Assembly (NCBI GenBank): GCA_044338255.1
Contig: JBIILZ010000001.1
Coordinates: forward strand, 25,452 to 89,451
DNA from: CAIUVD01 sp044338255
Lineage (GTDB): Bacteria > Planctomycetota > UBA11346
Reading direction: 5' to 3'
Length of the DNA: 64,000 bases
A program made the position numbers and the translations under genes. Numbering within the stretch: position 1 is the first letter of the stretch; the number at the start of each line of letters is the position of its first letter. Below are positions 1-8,660 of the stretch, in pieces. Under the pieces are notes generated by a model. That model was given only the letters and a program-made list of their open reading frames with translations, was not told where the DNA came from and made no database searches.

Positions 1-177
1 CGCTGGTCGCAGCAGGGCCTGCTGCTCACCAACCTGATCGCCAATGGCAACCGCACCGTGCGCGGCCTCGAAGGGGTGCTGTGCAGCTTCTTGCCGGTGC
101 CACCGGATTCGGTGGTGAAACGCGACCGCAGCAACGATCTTTCTAGGAGTCTGTCTGAGATAGGCGCCCGAGGATGA
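1..177 (+). CDS. C-terminal end of an unidentified protein (truncated by window edge)
   Basis: Frame 1 is open from the first base to a TGA at 175-177, giving the last 58 residues of a protein that starts outside the window. The segment before base 145 has a conserved-looking sequence (RTVRGLEGVLCSFLPVPPD) with no family I can name. The last eleven residues are read through the left end of a hairpin element that begins at 146, so the original C-terminus was probably replaced when that element inserted. Whether this is a functional gene end or the tail of a damaged gene cannot be decided from what is visible. Confidence 0.5.
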   Translation, partial: RWSQQGLLLTNLIANGNRTVRGLEGVLCSFLPVPPDSVVKRDRSNDLSRSLSEIGARG

Positions 178-292
178 CGAAGGGATCGTGCGGCAGATCC
201 AAGGCGGCAAAAGGGGCGGATAGCGAAAGCTATCTGACCTTTTTGCCAACGCCGGAGATGCCATACGAGACCGAGTCAGCCGACCAAGCCTA
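146..292. mobile_element. MITE-like hairpin element, copy 1 (right end degraded)
   Basis: This stretch aligns over its whole length with the intact element at 371-532, with scattered substitutions. The left terminal sequence GGAGTCTGTCTGAGATAG is a variant of the copy 2 terminus and is preceded by TA (144-145). The internal inverted segments (around TCGTGCGGCAG and GCCATACGA) and the central small hairpin GATAGC..GCTATC are kept. The matching right terminal repeat is not found, so this copy is decayed. The roughly 75 bases after 292 resemble nothing else in the window. Confidence 0.7.
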
Positions 293-370
293 CTCGCGCC
301 GACCTTGCTCTCGCTCATCGGCGGCGGTAGCCCATCGATCTACGTGTCTTCATCGACAATTCCTTACCTA

Positions 371-532
371 GGAGCCTGTCGGGAATAGATGACCGAGGAT
401 GGCGAAGGGATCGTACGGCAGATCCAAGGCGGCAAGGCGGGCGGATAGCAGGAGCTATCTGACCGTTTTGCCAACGCCGGAGCTGCCGTACGAGACCGAG
501 TCAGCCGACCGAATCTATTCCCGACAGGCTCC
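371..532. mobile_element. MITE-like hairpin element, copy 2 (intact, 162 bp)
   Basis: The element has perfect 18-bp terminal inverted repeats, GGAGCCTGTCGGGAATAG at 371-388 and its complement at 515-532, flanked on both sides by TA (369-370 and 533-534), as expected of a TA target-site duplication. Inside it a second inverted pair, TCGTACGGCAG at 411-421 and its complement at 483-493, and a central GATAGC..GCTATC hairpin let most of the element fold into one long imperfect stem. No transposase is encoded, so it would have to be moved in trans, plausibly by a TA-targeting DDE transposase. The right TA plus the first base of the repeat forms the TAG stop of the neighbouring lipoprotein gene. 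Confidence 0.82.
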
Positions 533-1050
533 TAGTTATCGAAACGCACCACGTCTGTCTCCAGGCTGACGTAGTTGCGTTCTGGTAAGGGGAGACCGTC
601 TTGCGGATAATGCGATAGGGGCGTGGTCTTGATGCCGTAGGGAACCTCTAGGTACTGCGTCAAAGGCTCCACGACCACGTTATCGGTACGCAGACGATCA
701 CGCCGAGGGATACGACGATCATGCTCTGCGGCCAGCTCCCGTTGCAGATCATCCCGGGGCGTTTGTTTACTGGCTAACGTCTGGTCACCGAGGTTTTCCT
801 TCAAATCGGTAAGTTGAGCGCGATTGATGGCATCAGGATGCTCACGCAGGATGCGATCTATGTCGCCCGAAGCGGTATTGTTGATGTCGTTGACGCTAAG
901 CTCGGAAATGCTTTTGATAGTATCAGTAACTGCCTGATTGGCAACGCCTTGTGGATTTATCGCCAAGTTCACCAAGGTCGCACAGCTACTGAGGAGGAGG
1001 ATCGCACCCCCGCTCAGCAAGGTCCGGCCGAGATGAAGAAGGCGGGACAT
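532..1050 (-). CDS. Small outer-membrane-type lipoprotein, unknown function
   Basis: A 172-residue protein with a basic N-terminus, a hydrophobic stretch at residues 10-22 and a lipobox LLLSSC, so it should be lipid-modified at Cys23 and exported. The mature part is hydrophilic and charged, with no domain I recognise. The stop TAG is formed by the TA target site and the first G of the inverted repeat of the MITE at 371-532; the gene either had a stop there already or was trimmed by the insertion. It is divergent from dnaN with about 315 bases between them. Confidence 0.7.
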   Translation of the reverse strand: MSRLLHLGRTLLSGGAILLLSSCATLVNLAINPQGVANQAVTDTIKSISELSVNDINNTASGDIDRILREHPDAINRAQLTDLKENLGDQTLASKQTPRDDLQRELAAEHDRRIPRRDRLRTDNVVVEPLTQYLEVPYGIKTTPLSHYPQDGLPLPERNYVSLETDVVRFDN

Positions 1051-1322
1051 GGTACCATTCCATGGGACTTCCCGCGCTTGTCAAAATACCCCTGACGGAA
1101 ATTTGCCAGGGAGTGTCAAACCCACGTCAATTGCCTGAAAAAGTCGGTGCGGTGAGCGGTGCACTGAGAGGCCTTCTTGACGGCTTTCGACGACTCCTGC
1201 GAGGTCTTGCGAGGTGCCCGGTCAAAAACTCCCCGGTTTCGACCGAGTCAGCATGGACCCCGTCAAATATTTACTGAAGTTAAGAGCCGATGTCTTCCGG
1301 CTTTACTAGCATTAATCCAAAT
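1051..1322. other. Intergenic region between the lipoprotein gene and dnaN
   Basis: No convincing gene is seen on either strand; the short open frames here lack ribosome sites and family resemblance. On the minus strand two TTGACA-like hexamers lie upstream of the lipoprotein start, but neither has a good -10 at normal spacing. No DnaA-box cluster was seen, so there is no sign of a replication origin beside dnaN. Confidence 0.4.
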
Positions 1323-1352
1323 TTGACAGGGTTGATGATGATGATCTATGAC
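1323..1352 (+). promoter_or_regulatory. Predicted sigma-70-type promoter of dnaN
   Basis: A consensus -35 TTGACA (1323-1328) and a -10 TATGAC (1347-1352) are separated by 18 bases. Transcription would start near 1359, leaving only about seven bases before the dnaN ATG at 1366, and no Shine-Dalgarno sequence is present. The mRNA would therefore be leaderless or nearly so. Confidence 0.5.
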
Positions 1353-1365
1353 GTATTCATAGCTT

Positions 1366-2520
1366 ATGTCCGCAACCAGCCTCCAGCTCCACGGTGACCG
1401 TGAGCACCTTCTCGCAGCCATCCTGGCTGCCGATGCCGTCGTACCCTCGACGAGCAGCAAGCCCATCCTCACCAATCTGATGCTCGATGCCAAGGCCGCT
1501 CACTTGGAGATCAACGCCACAGATGGCCAGGTCGGTCTGCGTAGCATCGTTAGGCGGGTCGAGGTCACGGGTGTCGGTCAGGCAGTGGTCAACTCGCGCC
1601 AACTGGCGATGATCCTCCGTGAATCGGCTTCCGCCTCCGCCACGTTCGCCCTGGAAGTCACCGGTGAGCATAGTGTGCTCGTTATCAAGCTCAGCGATGG
1701 TGATTATTCGGTGCCGGCCGTGGTCGGCGAAACTTTTCCACCGGTGTCGTTCTTCCCCACCGACGTCGTGCCCTTCGCCCTGCCGGCGAAACGTTTAGAA
1801 GATATGTTGCGGCGTACGACCTTCGCCATGGATAAGGAACGCACCAGCCCGACGCTCAGCGGCCTGTCGCTGACCATTGGCAGCGGTGAGTTGGTCCTCG
1901 CTGCGACAGACGGCAAGGTGCTCTCGGAAACCGTCGAAAAAGGCGAGGCTTTCCATCTTCCCAATGACGAGCGTCTAGCGGTGGTCCTGCCTGCCGTCGC
2001 CGTCAATCATCTCGGACGGATTCTTTCGAGTTCGGCGGCCGCCCATGAAAAGGTCGACATTGCTTTCGCCGGCAAGTTGGCCTTCCTGCGCATGGCAATC
2101 GCCGACGGCTTGTCCGTGGAGTTCACCACGCGGCTGGTCGACGGCACTTTCCCGGCCTATCGTGCGGCCTTGACCAACACCACCGGACAGGTGGCGATCA
2201 CCTTCCATACCGCGCAGCTGGCATCGGCGGTGCGTCGTGTAGCGCTGATGACGCAACAGGCTTCACGGGCCATCGTCATGAGCCTTGATCAGGATCAGGC
2301 AGTATTCAGCAACATGAACTACACCAACGGCAGCGCGCGGATTCCCGTCACCTGCCAGTACAGTGGTGCGCCAGCCAAATTCGGTCTCAACAGCCAGTAC
2401 ATGAGCGACATCCTCAAGGTCTACGGTGGCGAGCACATCGGCATCGAAATAAGCCGCGGTCTGATCATGCGCGAACCCGGGGTGACCTACCTGGTCATGC
2501 CAATCTCGTTGCCGGTGTGA
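1366..2520 (+). CDS. dnaN: DNA polymerase III beta subunit (sliding clamp)
   Basis: The 384-residue product matches the beta clamp in length and in landmarks: N-terminal domain with KPILTN near residue 33, the FPAYRAAL segment in the middle of the third repeat, and the family C-terminal ending LVMPISLPV. It forms the dimeric ring that tethers DNA polymerase III to DNA. The first in-frame ATG is used; the next Met (about residue 42) would delete the first strand of domain 1. The stop overlaps the start of the CCA-adding enzyme gene (TGATG), indicating translational coupling. dnaA, the usual neighbour, is not in this window. Confidence 0.95.
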   Translation: MSATSLQLHGDREHLLAAILAADAVVPSTSSKPILTNLMLDAKAAHLEINATDGQVGLRSIVRRVEVTGVGQAVVNSRQLAMILRESASASATFALEVTGEHSVLVIKLSDGDYSVPAVVGETFPPVSFFPTDVVPFALPAKRLEDMLRRTTFAMDKERTSPTLSGLSLTIGSGELVLAATDGKVLSETVEKGEAFHLPNDERLAVVLPAVAVNHLGRILSSSAAAHEKVDIAFAGKLAFLRMAIADGLSVEFTTRLVDGTFPAYRAALTNTTGQVAITFHTAQLASAVRRVALMTQQASRAIVMSLDQDQAVFSNMNYTNGSARIPVTCQYSGAPAKFGLNSQYMSDILKVYGGEHIGIEISRGLIMREPGVTYLVMPISLPV

Positions 2521-3695
2521 TGCACCTCGCCATCCCCACGGGAGTGCCGTGGGATGATGGGCGCTGGGCCTATGCGCGCTTGCAGCAAGCGGGTCATGAG
2601 GCGTGGTTCGTCGGCGGCTGTGTCCGCGATCTCATTCTGCAGCGCCCGGTACACGATGTGGATATCGCCACTTCGGCGCATCCCCATGAGGTGCTGGCCT
2701 GCTTTCCCAAGGTCATCGAAGTCGGCCGTTCGTTTGGGGTGGTCATTGCCGTTCATCCTTCGGGACGACAACTGGAGATCGCCACCTTTCGCCACGATGG
2801 TGCTTATATCGACGGTCGACGGCCGACCTCGGTCGTCTTCTCGACCGCGCAGGAAGATGTGAAACGCCGCGATTTCACGATCAATGGCCTGTTACTGCAT
2901 CCATTTGAGGAAACCGTCGTCGATCATGTCGGCGGACTCGACGACCTGCATCACCGGCGCCTACGAGTAATCGAAGGTCCGCAACGTCTGCTTGAAGATC
3001 GCCTGAGAGTATTGCGTGGTCTGCGTTTTTCCGCCCACTTGGGTCTGACTCCTACCGCCGAGACTTGGGCGGCCTTGGTCAGCACCTCCTTGGATGGCTT
3101 GTCACGTGAACGCATCTGGCAGGAAATCCATAAAGGCCTGGCCTCGCGCCCGGCGGCGTGGTGGAAATCCGTATCGGCAAGCGGTCATGTGCCCGAGCTC
3201 ATACCGTGCGTAAGCGATCATCAGCAGGACATCGCCCAGCACCTTGAGGCAGTCACCAAAGAGGACGATCCCATGGTAGCTTTGGCGGTGATCCTGGCCC
3301 CTGCCGCCAGTCCCGAATTATGGCAATGGCTGCAAAAGGAACCCTGTGCCCGTGAGCAGCAACGGCGTCTACGTGAGCTGTGTAGCGCGCGAGCAACCCT
3401 GCTGCACGGCTGTTCTTTGGCGGTCCGTCGGCGCCTGCTGCGCGGCCCCGACGCAGCCCTTCTGGTGCGTTTGCTGACCTGCTGCGGCGAAGTGCCGGAA
3501 GCAGCCACGTGGCTAGCGGACGAGCAAGCCTGCGGACCTCTGCCGCCGTTGCTTACCGCCAGCGATCTGCTGGCGGCGGGAATTCCCCCCGGGCCGCGCA
3601 TCGGCCAATTGCTGGCGGCGAGCATCGATCTGCAACTTACCGGCGCATTGAGCGAGCGTACCGCCGCCTTGACCTGGGCATTACGCCAGCCGTAA
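2520..3695 (+). CDS. cca: tRNA nucleotidyltransferase / poly(A) polymerase family protein (CCA-adding enzyme)
   Basis: A 391-residue class II nucleotidyltransferase. The N-terminal head shows the GGCVRDLIL helix and the DVDIAT metal-binding DxD pair (about residues 33-50), followed by the flexible-loop FRHDG region, the RRDFTINGL motif C and the RLLEDRLRVLRGLRF RNA-binding motif. These enzymes add CCA (or A or C residues) to tRNA 3' ends; the split between CCA-adding and poly(A) activities cannot be decided by eye. ATG 2520 overlaps the dnaN stop; an in-frame GTG lies one codon earlier. The C-terminal 200 residues are divergent and helical. Confidence 0.9.
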   Translation: MHLAIPTGVPWDDGRWAYARLQQAGHEAWFVGGCVRDLILQRPVHDVDIATSAHPHEVLACFPKVIEVGRSFGVVIAVHPSGRQLEIATFRHDGAYIDGRRPTSVVFSTAQEDVKRRDFTINGLLLHPFEETVVDHVGGLDDLHHRRLRVIEGPQRLLEDRLRVLRGLRFSAHLGLTPTAETWAALVSTSLDGLSRERIWQEIHKGLASRPAAWWKSVSASGHVPELIPCVSDHQQDIAQHLEAVTKEDDPMVALAVILAPAASPELWQWLQKEPCAREQQRRLRELCSARATLLHGCSLAVRRRLLRGPDAALLVRLLTCCGEVPEAATWLADEQACGPLPPLLTASDLLAAGIPPGPRIGQLLAASIDLQLTGALSERTAALTWALRQP

Positions 3696-3803
3696 AAGCT
3701 TACGTCGCGGCCATCGGAAATTCTGCGCAGGGTGCGGCGGCGGGGCGGTATGAATCATGATAAAATATATTGCCGGTCAGATGCCGCTCAGAAACCGCGC
3801 GCA

Positions 3804-3831
3804 TTGACCCTTCTGGCGGGACATCTACGTT
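3804..3831 (+). promoter_or_regulatory. Possible promoter of ppdK
   Basis: TTGACC (3804-3809) and TACGTT (3826-3831) are separated by 16 bases and lie about 47 bases upstream of the ppdK ATG. The fit is moderate. A strong ribosome site AGGAAG follows at 3865-3870, seven bases before the start. An AT-rich TAAAAT is also present further upstream without a matching -35. Confidence 0.3.
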
Positions 3832-3877
3832 GCTCGCCGCTTTTTCACACCGCAGACCCTGCACAGGAAGCACCCTC

Positions 3878-6874
3878 ATGGCGAAAGCCCCAAAATACAT
3901 CTATCACTTCGGCGGCGGCAAATCCGACGGCGACGCGTCGCTGAAGTCGTTGCTCGGCGGTAAGGGCGCCAATCTCGCTGAAATGAGCCGTCGTGGCTTC
4001 CTGGTGCCGGATGGCTTCACCATCACCACCGAGGTCTGCACGTATTACTACGACAACAAAAAGACCTATCCGAAGGGCTTGCTCGAAGCCGACATGAAGG
4101 CCGCCGTCGGTAAGCTTGAAAAAGCCACCGGCAAGAAGTTTGGCGACACCAAGAACCCGCTGCTCGTCTCGGTGCGCTCGGGCGCCCGTGACTCGATGCC
4201 GGGCATGATGGACACCATCCTCAACCTCGGCCTCAACGACAAGACGGTTGAAGCGCTGCGCGTGAAGACCAGCAATGGCCGCTTCGCCTACGACAGCTAC
4301 CGCCGCTTCGTGCAGATGTACGGCGACGTGGTGATGGGCGTGCAAAAGCGCAACGAGAATGAAGAAGATCCGTTCGAACAGGTCATCGAACACGTCAAGG
4401 AAAAGGCCGGCAAGCACCACGACACCGACCTCAACGAAGACGACCTCAAGCAGATCATCGTCGGCTACCGCAAGCTCATCAAGGAGCGCACCGGCCGCGA
4501 ATTCCCCCAAGATCCATATGAGCAGCTCAAGGGCGCCATCGGCGCCGTGTTCGGCTCGTGGATGAACGACCGCGCCATCCTCTATCGCAACAAGTACCAC
4601 ATCCCCCACGAATGGGGTACGGCGGTCAACGTCCAGGCGATGGTCTTCGGCAACATGGGCGAGACCTCGGGCACCGGCGTGGCCTTCACCCGCAACCCCG
4701 CCAACGGCGTCAACGAATTCTACGGCGAGTACCTCGCCAATGCCCAGGGTGAAGACGTGGTCGCGGGCATCCGCACCCCGTTGAAGATCACCGACATGGC
4801 CACCGATCCGATCTTCGGCGACATCTTCAAGCAGCTGATGAAGGTCCGCACCAAGCTCGAAAAAGAATTCGGCGATGTCCAGGACTTCGAGTTCACCATC
4901 GAAGAGCAGAAGCTCTACATGCTGCAGACGCGCCACGGCAAGCGCACCGCCCAGGCCTACGTCAAGATCGCCCATGACATGGTCAAAGCCAAGCTCATGA
5001 GCCCCGAGCACGCCGTCGCCAGCGGCGATCCGCAGGCGCTCGACCAGCTGCTCGCGCCGATCTTCGACCTCGCTGACGAAAAGGCTGCCGAGAAGGATTG
5101 CTACCTGACCTCCGGCCTGCCGGCGGGTCCGGGTGCGGCTTCGGGCATCATCGCCCTGAGCGCCAAGAAGGCCGAAGAAGTCGCAGCTGCCGGCCAGAAG
5201 GCCGTACTCTGCCGCATCGAGACCAGCCCTGAAGATCTGCGCGGCATGATCGCCGCCGAAGGCATCCTCACCGCTCGCGGTGGCGTGTCGTCGCACGCCG
5301 CGCTCGTCGCCCGTCAGATGGGCAAGGTCTGCGTCGCTGGTGCTGGTGAAGTCACCATCAACTACGAGAAGGGCACCCTGACCTGCAATGGCATGACCTT
5401 GAAAGAAGGCGACTACATCGCCATCAACGGCACCACCGGCAAGGTCTACGGCCGCAACGTCAAGACTTCCGACAGCGAGCTGAAGCAGGTCCTCATCGCC
5501 AAGACCATGAAGCCCAAGGACAGCGAACTGTTCCAGGCCTACGACTTCGTCATGCAGCTCGCCGACAAGTACCGCACGTTGGGCATCCGCACCAACGCCG
5601 ATCAGCCTGATCAGGCGATCAACGCGGTGGCCTTCGGTGCCGAAGGCATCGGCCTGTGCCGTACCGAGCACATGTTCTTCGAAGGTGATCGCATCGACTC
5701 CGTGCGCGAGATGATCCTCTTCAGCGACGACTACGCGAAGTTCAAGAATGAGCTCGCCGAAGCCAAGGGCGACGAAGAAAAAGAACGCGCCCTGAAGAAC
5801 CAGTACGCTCCGGCTATCGCGCACTTCACCGGCGCCCTGGCCAAGCTCCTGCCGATGCAGCAAAAGGATTTCGAAGGTCTCTTCGAAGCCATGGACGGTC
5901 GCCCGGTGACCATCCGTTACCTCGACCCGCCCCTGCACGAGTTCCTCCCCGTCGGCCACGACCAGATCGACGGTCTGGCCAAGAAGCTCGGCGTGCCCTT
6001 CCAGCGCATCGCCGATCTCGGCCACGCCCTGCACGAGTCGAATCCGATGCTCGGCCACCGCGGCTGCCGCCTCGGCATCGTCTACCCTGAGATCAGCGAG
6101 ATGCAGTCGCGCGCGGTGTTCCGTGCCGCGATCGCCCTCACCAAGAAGGGCAAGAAGATCATCCCCGAGATCATGATTCCGCTGGTCGGTTACAACCAGG
6201 AGCTGAAGCATCAGCTCGACGTGGTGCATGCCGTCGCCAAGGAAGAAATGGCCGCTTCGGGCGTGAAGTTCAAGTACCTCGTCGGGACCATGATCGAGAT
6301 CCCCCGCGGTGCCTTGACCGCTGATGAGATCGCCCACGAAGCGCAGTTCTTCTCGTTCGGCACCAACGACCTGACCCAGACCACCTTGGGCATGTCGCGC
6401 GACGACTCGGGCAAGTTCCTGCCGCACTACAACAAGATCGGCATCACCAAGGGCAACCCCTTCGCCACCCTCGACCAGGGCGGCGTCGGCAAGCTGATGC
6501 AGATCGCCATTGAAGGCGGCAAGAAGACTCGTCCCGACATCAAGCTCGGCATCTGCGGCGAACACGGTGGCGACCCCACCACCATCGGCTTCTGCCACGA
6601 CATCGGCCTGTCCTATGTCAGCTGCTCGCCGTTCCGCGTGCCGGTCGCTCGCTTGGCTGCCGCCCAGGCCGCCCTGCGCGCTGCCAAGAAGGCAAAGGCT
6701 GCCGGCGCCGCCCAGGGCCCGGCCAAGAAGGCCGCCAAAACCCCTGCCAAAGCCAAGACGGTGAAAATCGTCAAGACCGCCAAGGTGGTTAAGGCCAAGG
6801 CCAAGGTCGTGAAGGTGGTCGCCCCCAAGAAGGCCGCCCCCAAGAAGGCCCTCAAGGCTGCCAAGGCTCGTTGA
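3878..6874 (+). CDS. ppdK: Pyruvate phosphate dikinase with Lys/Ala-rich C-terminal tail
   Basis: Converts pyruvate, ATP and phosphate to phosphoenolpyruvate, AMP and diphosphate, or the reverse in glycolysis. The N-terminal [20 protein letters not shown] start, the swivelling His domain [15 protein letters not shown] (about residue 470, phosphorylated His) and the C-terminal [11 protein letters not shown] with its catalytic Cys (about residue 892) are all present. ATG 3878 has AGGAAG seven bases upstream and begins exactly where the family begins; the open frame extends further upstream without support. At 998 residues it is longer than usual because of a final tail of about 65 residues made almost wholly of Lys, Ala, Val and Pro ([18 protein letters not shown] type), like histone H1 tails. 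ArgG in this window carries a similar N-terminal segment. Confidence 0.95.
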   Translation: MAKAPKYIYHFGGGKSDGDASLKSLLGGKGANLAEMSRRGFLVPDGFTITTEVCTYYYDNKKTYPKGLLEADMKAAVGKLEKATGKKFGDTKNPLLVSVRSGARDSMPGMMDTILNLGLNDKTVEALRVKTSNGRFAYDSYRRFVQMYGDVVMGVQKRNENEEDPFEQVIEHVKEKAGKHHDTDLNEDDLKQIIVGYRKLIKERTGREFPQDPYEQLKGAIGAVFGSWMNDRAILYRNKYHIPHEWGTAVNVQAMVFGNMGETSGTGVAFTRNPANGVNEFYGEYLANAQGEDVVAGIRTPLKITDMATDPIFGDIFKQLMKVRTKLEKEFGDVQDFEFTIEEQKLYMLQTRHGKRTAQAYVKIAHDMVKAKLMSPEHAVASGDPQALDQLLAPIFDLADEKAAEKDCYLTSGLPAGPGAASGIIALSAKKAEEVAAAGQKAVLCRIETSPEDLRGMIAAEGILTARGGVSSHAALVARQMGKVCVAGAGEVTINYEKGTLTCNGMTLKEGDYIAINGTTGKVYGRNVKTSDSELKQVLIAKTMKPKDSELFQAYDFVMQLADKYRTLGIRTNADQPDQAINAVAFGAEGIGLCRTEHMFFEGDRIDSVREMILFSDDYAKFKNELAEAKGDEEKERALKNQYAPAIAHFTGALAKLLPMQQKDFEGLFEAMDGRPVTIRYLDPPLHEFLPVGHDQIDGLAKKLGVPFQRIADLGHALHESNPMLGHRGCRLGIVYPEISEMQSRAVFRAAIALTKKGKKIIPEIMIPLVGYNQELKHQLDVVHAVAKEEMAASGVKFKYLVGTMIEIPRGALTADEIAHEAQFFSFGTNDLTQTTLGMSRDDSGKFLPHYNKIGITKGNPFATLDQGGVGKLMQIAIEGGKKTRPDIKLGICGEHGGDPTTIGFCHDIGLSYVSCSPFRVPVARLAAAQAALRAAKKAKAAGAAQGPAKKAAKTPAKAKTVKIVKTAKVVKAKAKVVKVVAPKKAAPKKALKAAKAR

Positions 6875-6895
6875 GAGAGAATAGCAAGCTAGGAA

Positions 6896-6938
6896 CAACC
6901 GCATCGCCCCGCCGCTAGTCGGCAAAGCGATGCGGTTG
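6896..6938 (+). other. Hairpin downstream of ppdK
   Basis: A 12-bp inverted repeat, CAACCGCATCGC at 6896-6907 and its complement at 6927-6938, lies directly after the ppdK stop and before the intrinsic terminator. It may protect the mRNA 3' end or act as part of a double terminator. It has no U-tract of its own. Confidence 0.5.
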
Positions 6939-6949
6939 AGTCGAAACTC

Positions 6950-6990
6950 ACAGCACCCCCGGTGGATTCCACCGGGGGTGCTGTCGTTTT
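6950..6990 (+). terminator. Rho-independent terminator of ppdK
   Basis: A perfect 16-bp stem (ACAGCACCCCCGGTGG and complement) with a three-base loop is followed by CGTTTT. This is the strongest intrinsic terminator in the first 10 kb. Confidence 0.85.
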
Positions 6991-7075
6991 CGATTGAAGA
7001 CGGAATGGCTTTCCCGTGCCTTCCATGACTGGCATTTCAAACGACGATGGTTCTGACCACAGGGGCGAAGCCGCG

Positions 7076-8602
7076 ATGAATGATCTCCAAATTGCGGTAG
7101 TCGGACCGCTCTTGCTGCTGATCTTGCTGCTGGTTTGCCGTCGTCGGCCGTCGTTTGCTGAGGGGTGGATGAGGCTCCTGCCCCGATGGGCGGCGGTGGT
7201 CTTCGTGGTGCCCTTCGTCATCGCTTGCGCCTTCACCTTTCCCAGTCTCGACGATTGGTGCTATGGCGCCTCAGGTCATCGGGACTGGTGGGCAGCGCAG
7301 ACCGCGAGCTATAATGGCTGGTCCGGGCGGATCACCGCCATCGCGGTGATCACCGGCTGGGGCAGTCTCGGCTCGCCTTGGTTCGCGGCGATGTTCGGCT
7401 ATCGCTTGGTGATCGTCGCCATTGGGGTGTTGGCCAGTTGGATCTATTGGGATGTCATAGGGGCTTTCTTCCCTGACATTCAGCGGCGCGAACGGGGAAC
7501 CTTGACCGTGGCGGGGATGGCTGGATCGATCCTCTTGCTCAATGATCCGTTGGAGGGGCTTTATTGGCTCTCAGGCATCGCCTCGTACACCCTTGGCGCA
7601 GCGTCTGGGTTGCTCGCGTGCAGTTCCCTGCTGTGGGCAGCACGGGGAGTCCGCTGGCGCTGGTGGTTGGCCGTGTTCGCCTTGGTCTGGGCTTGTCTCT
7701 CAAGTGAAGTGGTGGCAGCGGTGACCCTGACTGGTGGCAGCGGAATCATCATCGGTTGTTTGCGTGGTGGCGAACGTTGGCGGGGTCTGGCGGTGCTGGT
7801 AGCAGGCCTCTTGGCCACCGGCCTGTCTCTCCTGGCGCCCGGCAATCAGATCCGCGTTGCGGTGGCCATGAGCCAAGGATTGCCTGCGGTCGATCACAGC
7901 GTCGGGTCAGTGCTCAGCACGACCATGGCGCTGGCGTGGGCCTATCTGGCGGACTCCCGTTGGGCCGCGGTGGCGGCACTGGGCGCGTGGTTGGCATCCC
8001 ATTCGCCGCTGCGCCAGACCTTCAGCGGCGGGCTGGTGATGTTGTTCATCCCGGTACTGGTCTTGGCGGCGGCGTTGCCTTTGGCCTGGGCAGGGATGAG
8101 TCCCGGGCGCGCATGGAATCCGCTGGCGATGTATAGTGCCCTGCTGCTGCTGTGCGGCGCGTGGTTGGGCGGTCCACGGTTAGTTCTCCCGCTGCTGCTC
8201 CTTGTCGGACTATCACTGGTGAGAAATTTCACTCCCGGAATGGATGGCCTGGTGGTTTCCTGGTGCGCTTGGTCGATCCCCTTGGGCATGGCGTGGCTGT
8301 TGCGTCCACAATTGGAGCGTCAGGTCTTCCTGGCGATGTTGGCGGTGGCCCTGCTCTTGGGTTCCGAGCGCTTCATTGGGGCCATTCCGCAGCTTGCGCG
8401 CGGACCAGAGTTGGCGCGACAGCAGGCGAATCGCTTACGGATTTTGGCTGAGGCGCCCCCGAGAACGGCGGTCGTGCTACCCGGCTTGACGGGCGACATG
8501 CCATATCTGTACCACATTGCCGACTTAACCCGCAATGAGCAGGCATGGCCAAATCAGGGGGCCGCTCTTTTCTTCGACCTCAAGAGCGTGCGCATCAAGT
8601 AA
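7076..8602 (+). CDS. Polytopic membrane protein, possibly a DUF6056-like GT-C glycosyltransferase
   Basis: The 508-residue product has about a dozen hydrophobic segments. Between the first two lies a polar loop SLDDWCYG..SGRI, with acidic residues just after the first membrane span as in GT-C glycosyltransferases that use polyprenyl-linked sugars. The resemblance to DUF6056-type proteins is from memory of the acidic motif and is tentative. ATG 7076 follows AGGGG by ten bases; a longer frame from 7016 would add a polar leader with no ribosome site. The gene stands alone between the ppdK terminator and a convergent transporter. Confidence 0.55.
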   Translation: MNDLQIAVVGPLLLLILLLVCRRRPSFAEGWMRLLPRWAAVVFVVPFVIACAFTFPSLDDWCYGASGHRDWWAAQTASYNGWSGRITAIAVITGWGSLGSPWFAAMFGYRLVIVAIGVLASWIYWDVIGAFFPDIQRRERGTLTVAGMAGSILLLNDPLEGLYWLSGIASYTLGAASGLLACSSLLWAARGVRWRWWLAVFALVWACLSSEVVAAVTLTGGSGIIIGCLRGGERWRGLAVLVAGLLATGLSLLAPGNQIRVAVAMSQGLPAVDHSVGSVLSTTMALAWAYLADSRWAAVAALGAWLASHSPLRQTFSGGLVMLFIPVLVLAAALPLAWAGMSPGRAWNPLAMYSALLLLCGAWLGGPRLVLPLLLLVGLSLVRNFTPGMDGLVVSWCAWSIPLGMAWLLRPQLERQVFLAMLAVALLLGSERFIGAIPQLARGPELARQQANRLRILAEAPPRTAVVLPGLTGDMPYLYHIADLTRNEQAWPNQGAALFFDLKSVRIK

Positions 8603-8660
8603 AAAGCGCCCCGCTGGAGCCCTGGGCGAGGGCAGACCCCGACGCGAGAGCACCCGCCCA

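Noticed and set aside
174..371. Short plus-strand open frame over MITE copy 1
   Set aside because: It covers a non-coding hairpin element and has no homologue-like features.
1051..1365. Replication origin next to dnaN
   Set aside because: No dnaA gene and no cluster of DnaA boxes is visible; dnaN is followed by cca rather than recF or gyrB.
3845..6925. 1026-residue open frame antisense to ppdK
   Set aside because: Its frame follows the third-position G/C bias of ppdK and shows no domain; ppdK is certain.
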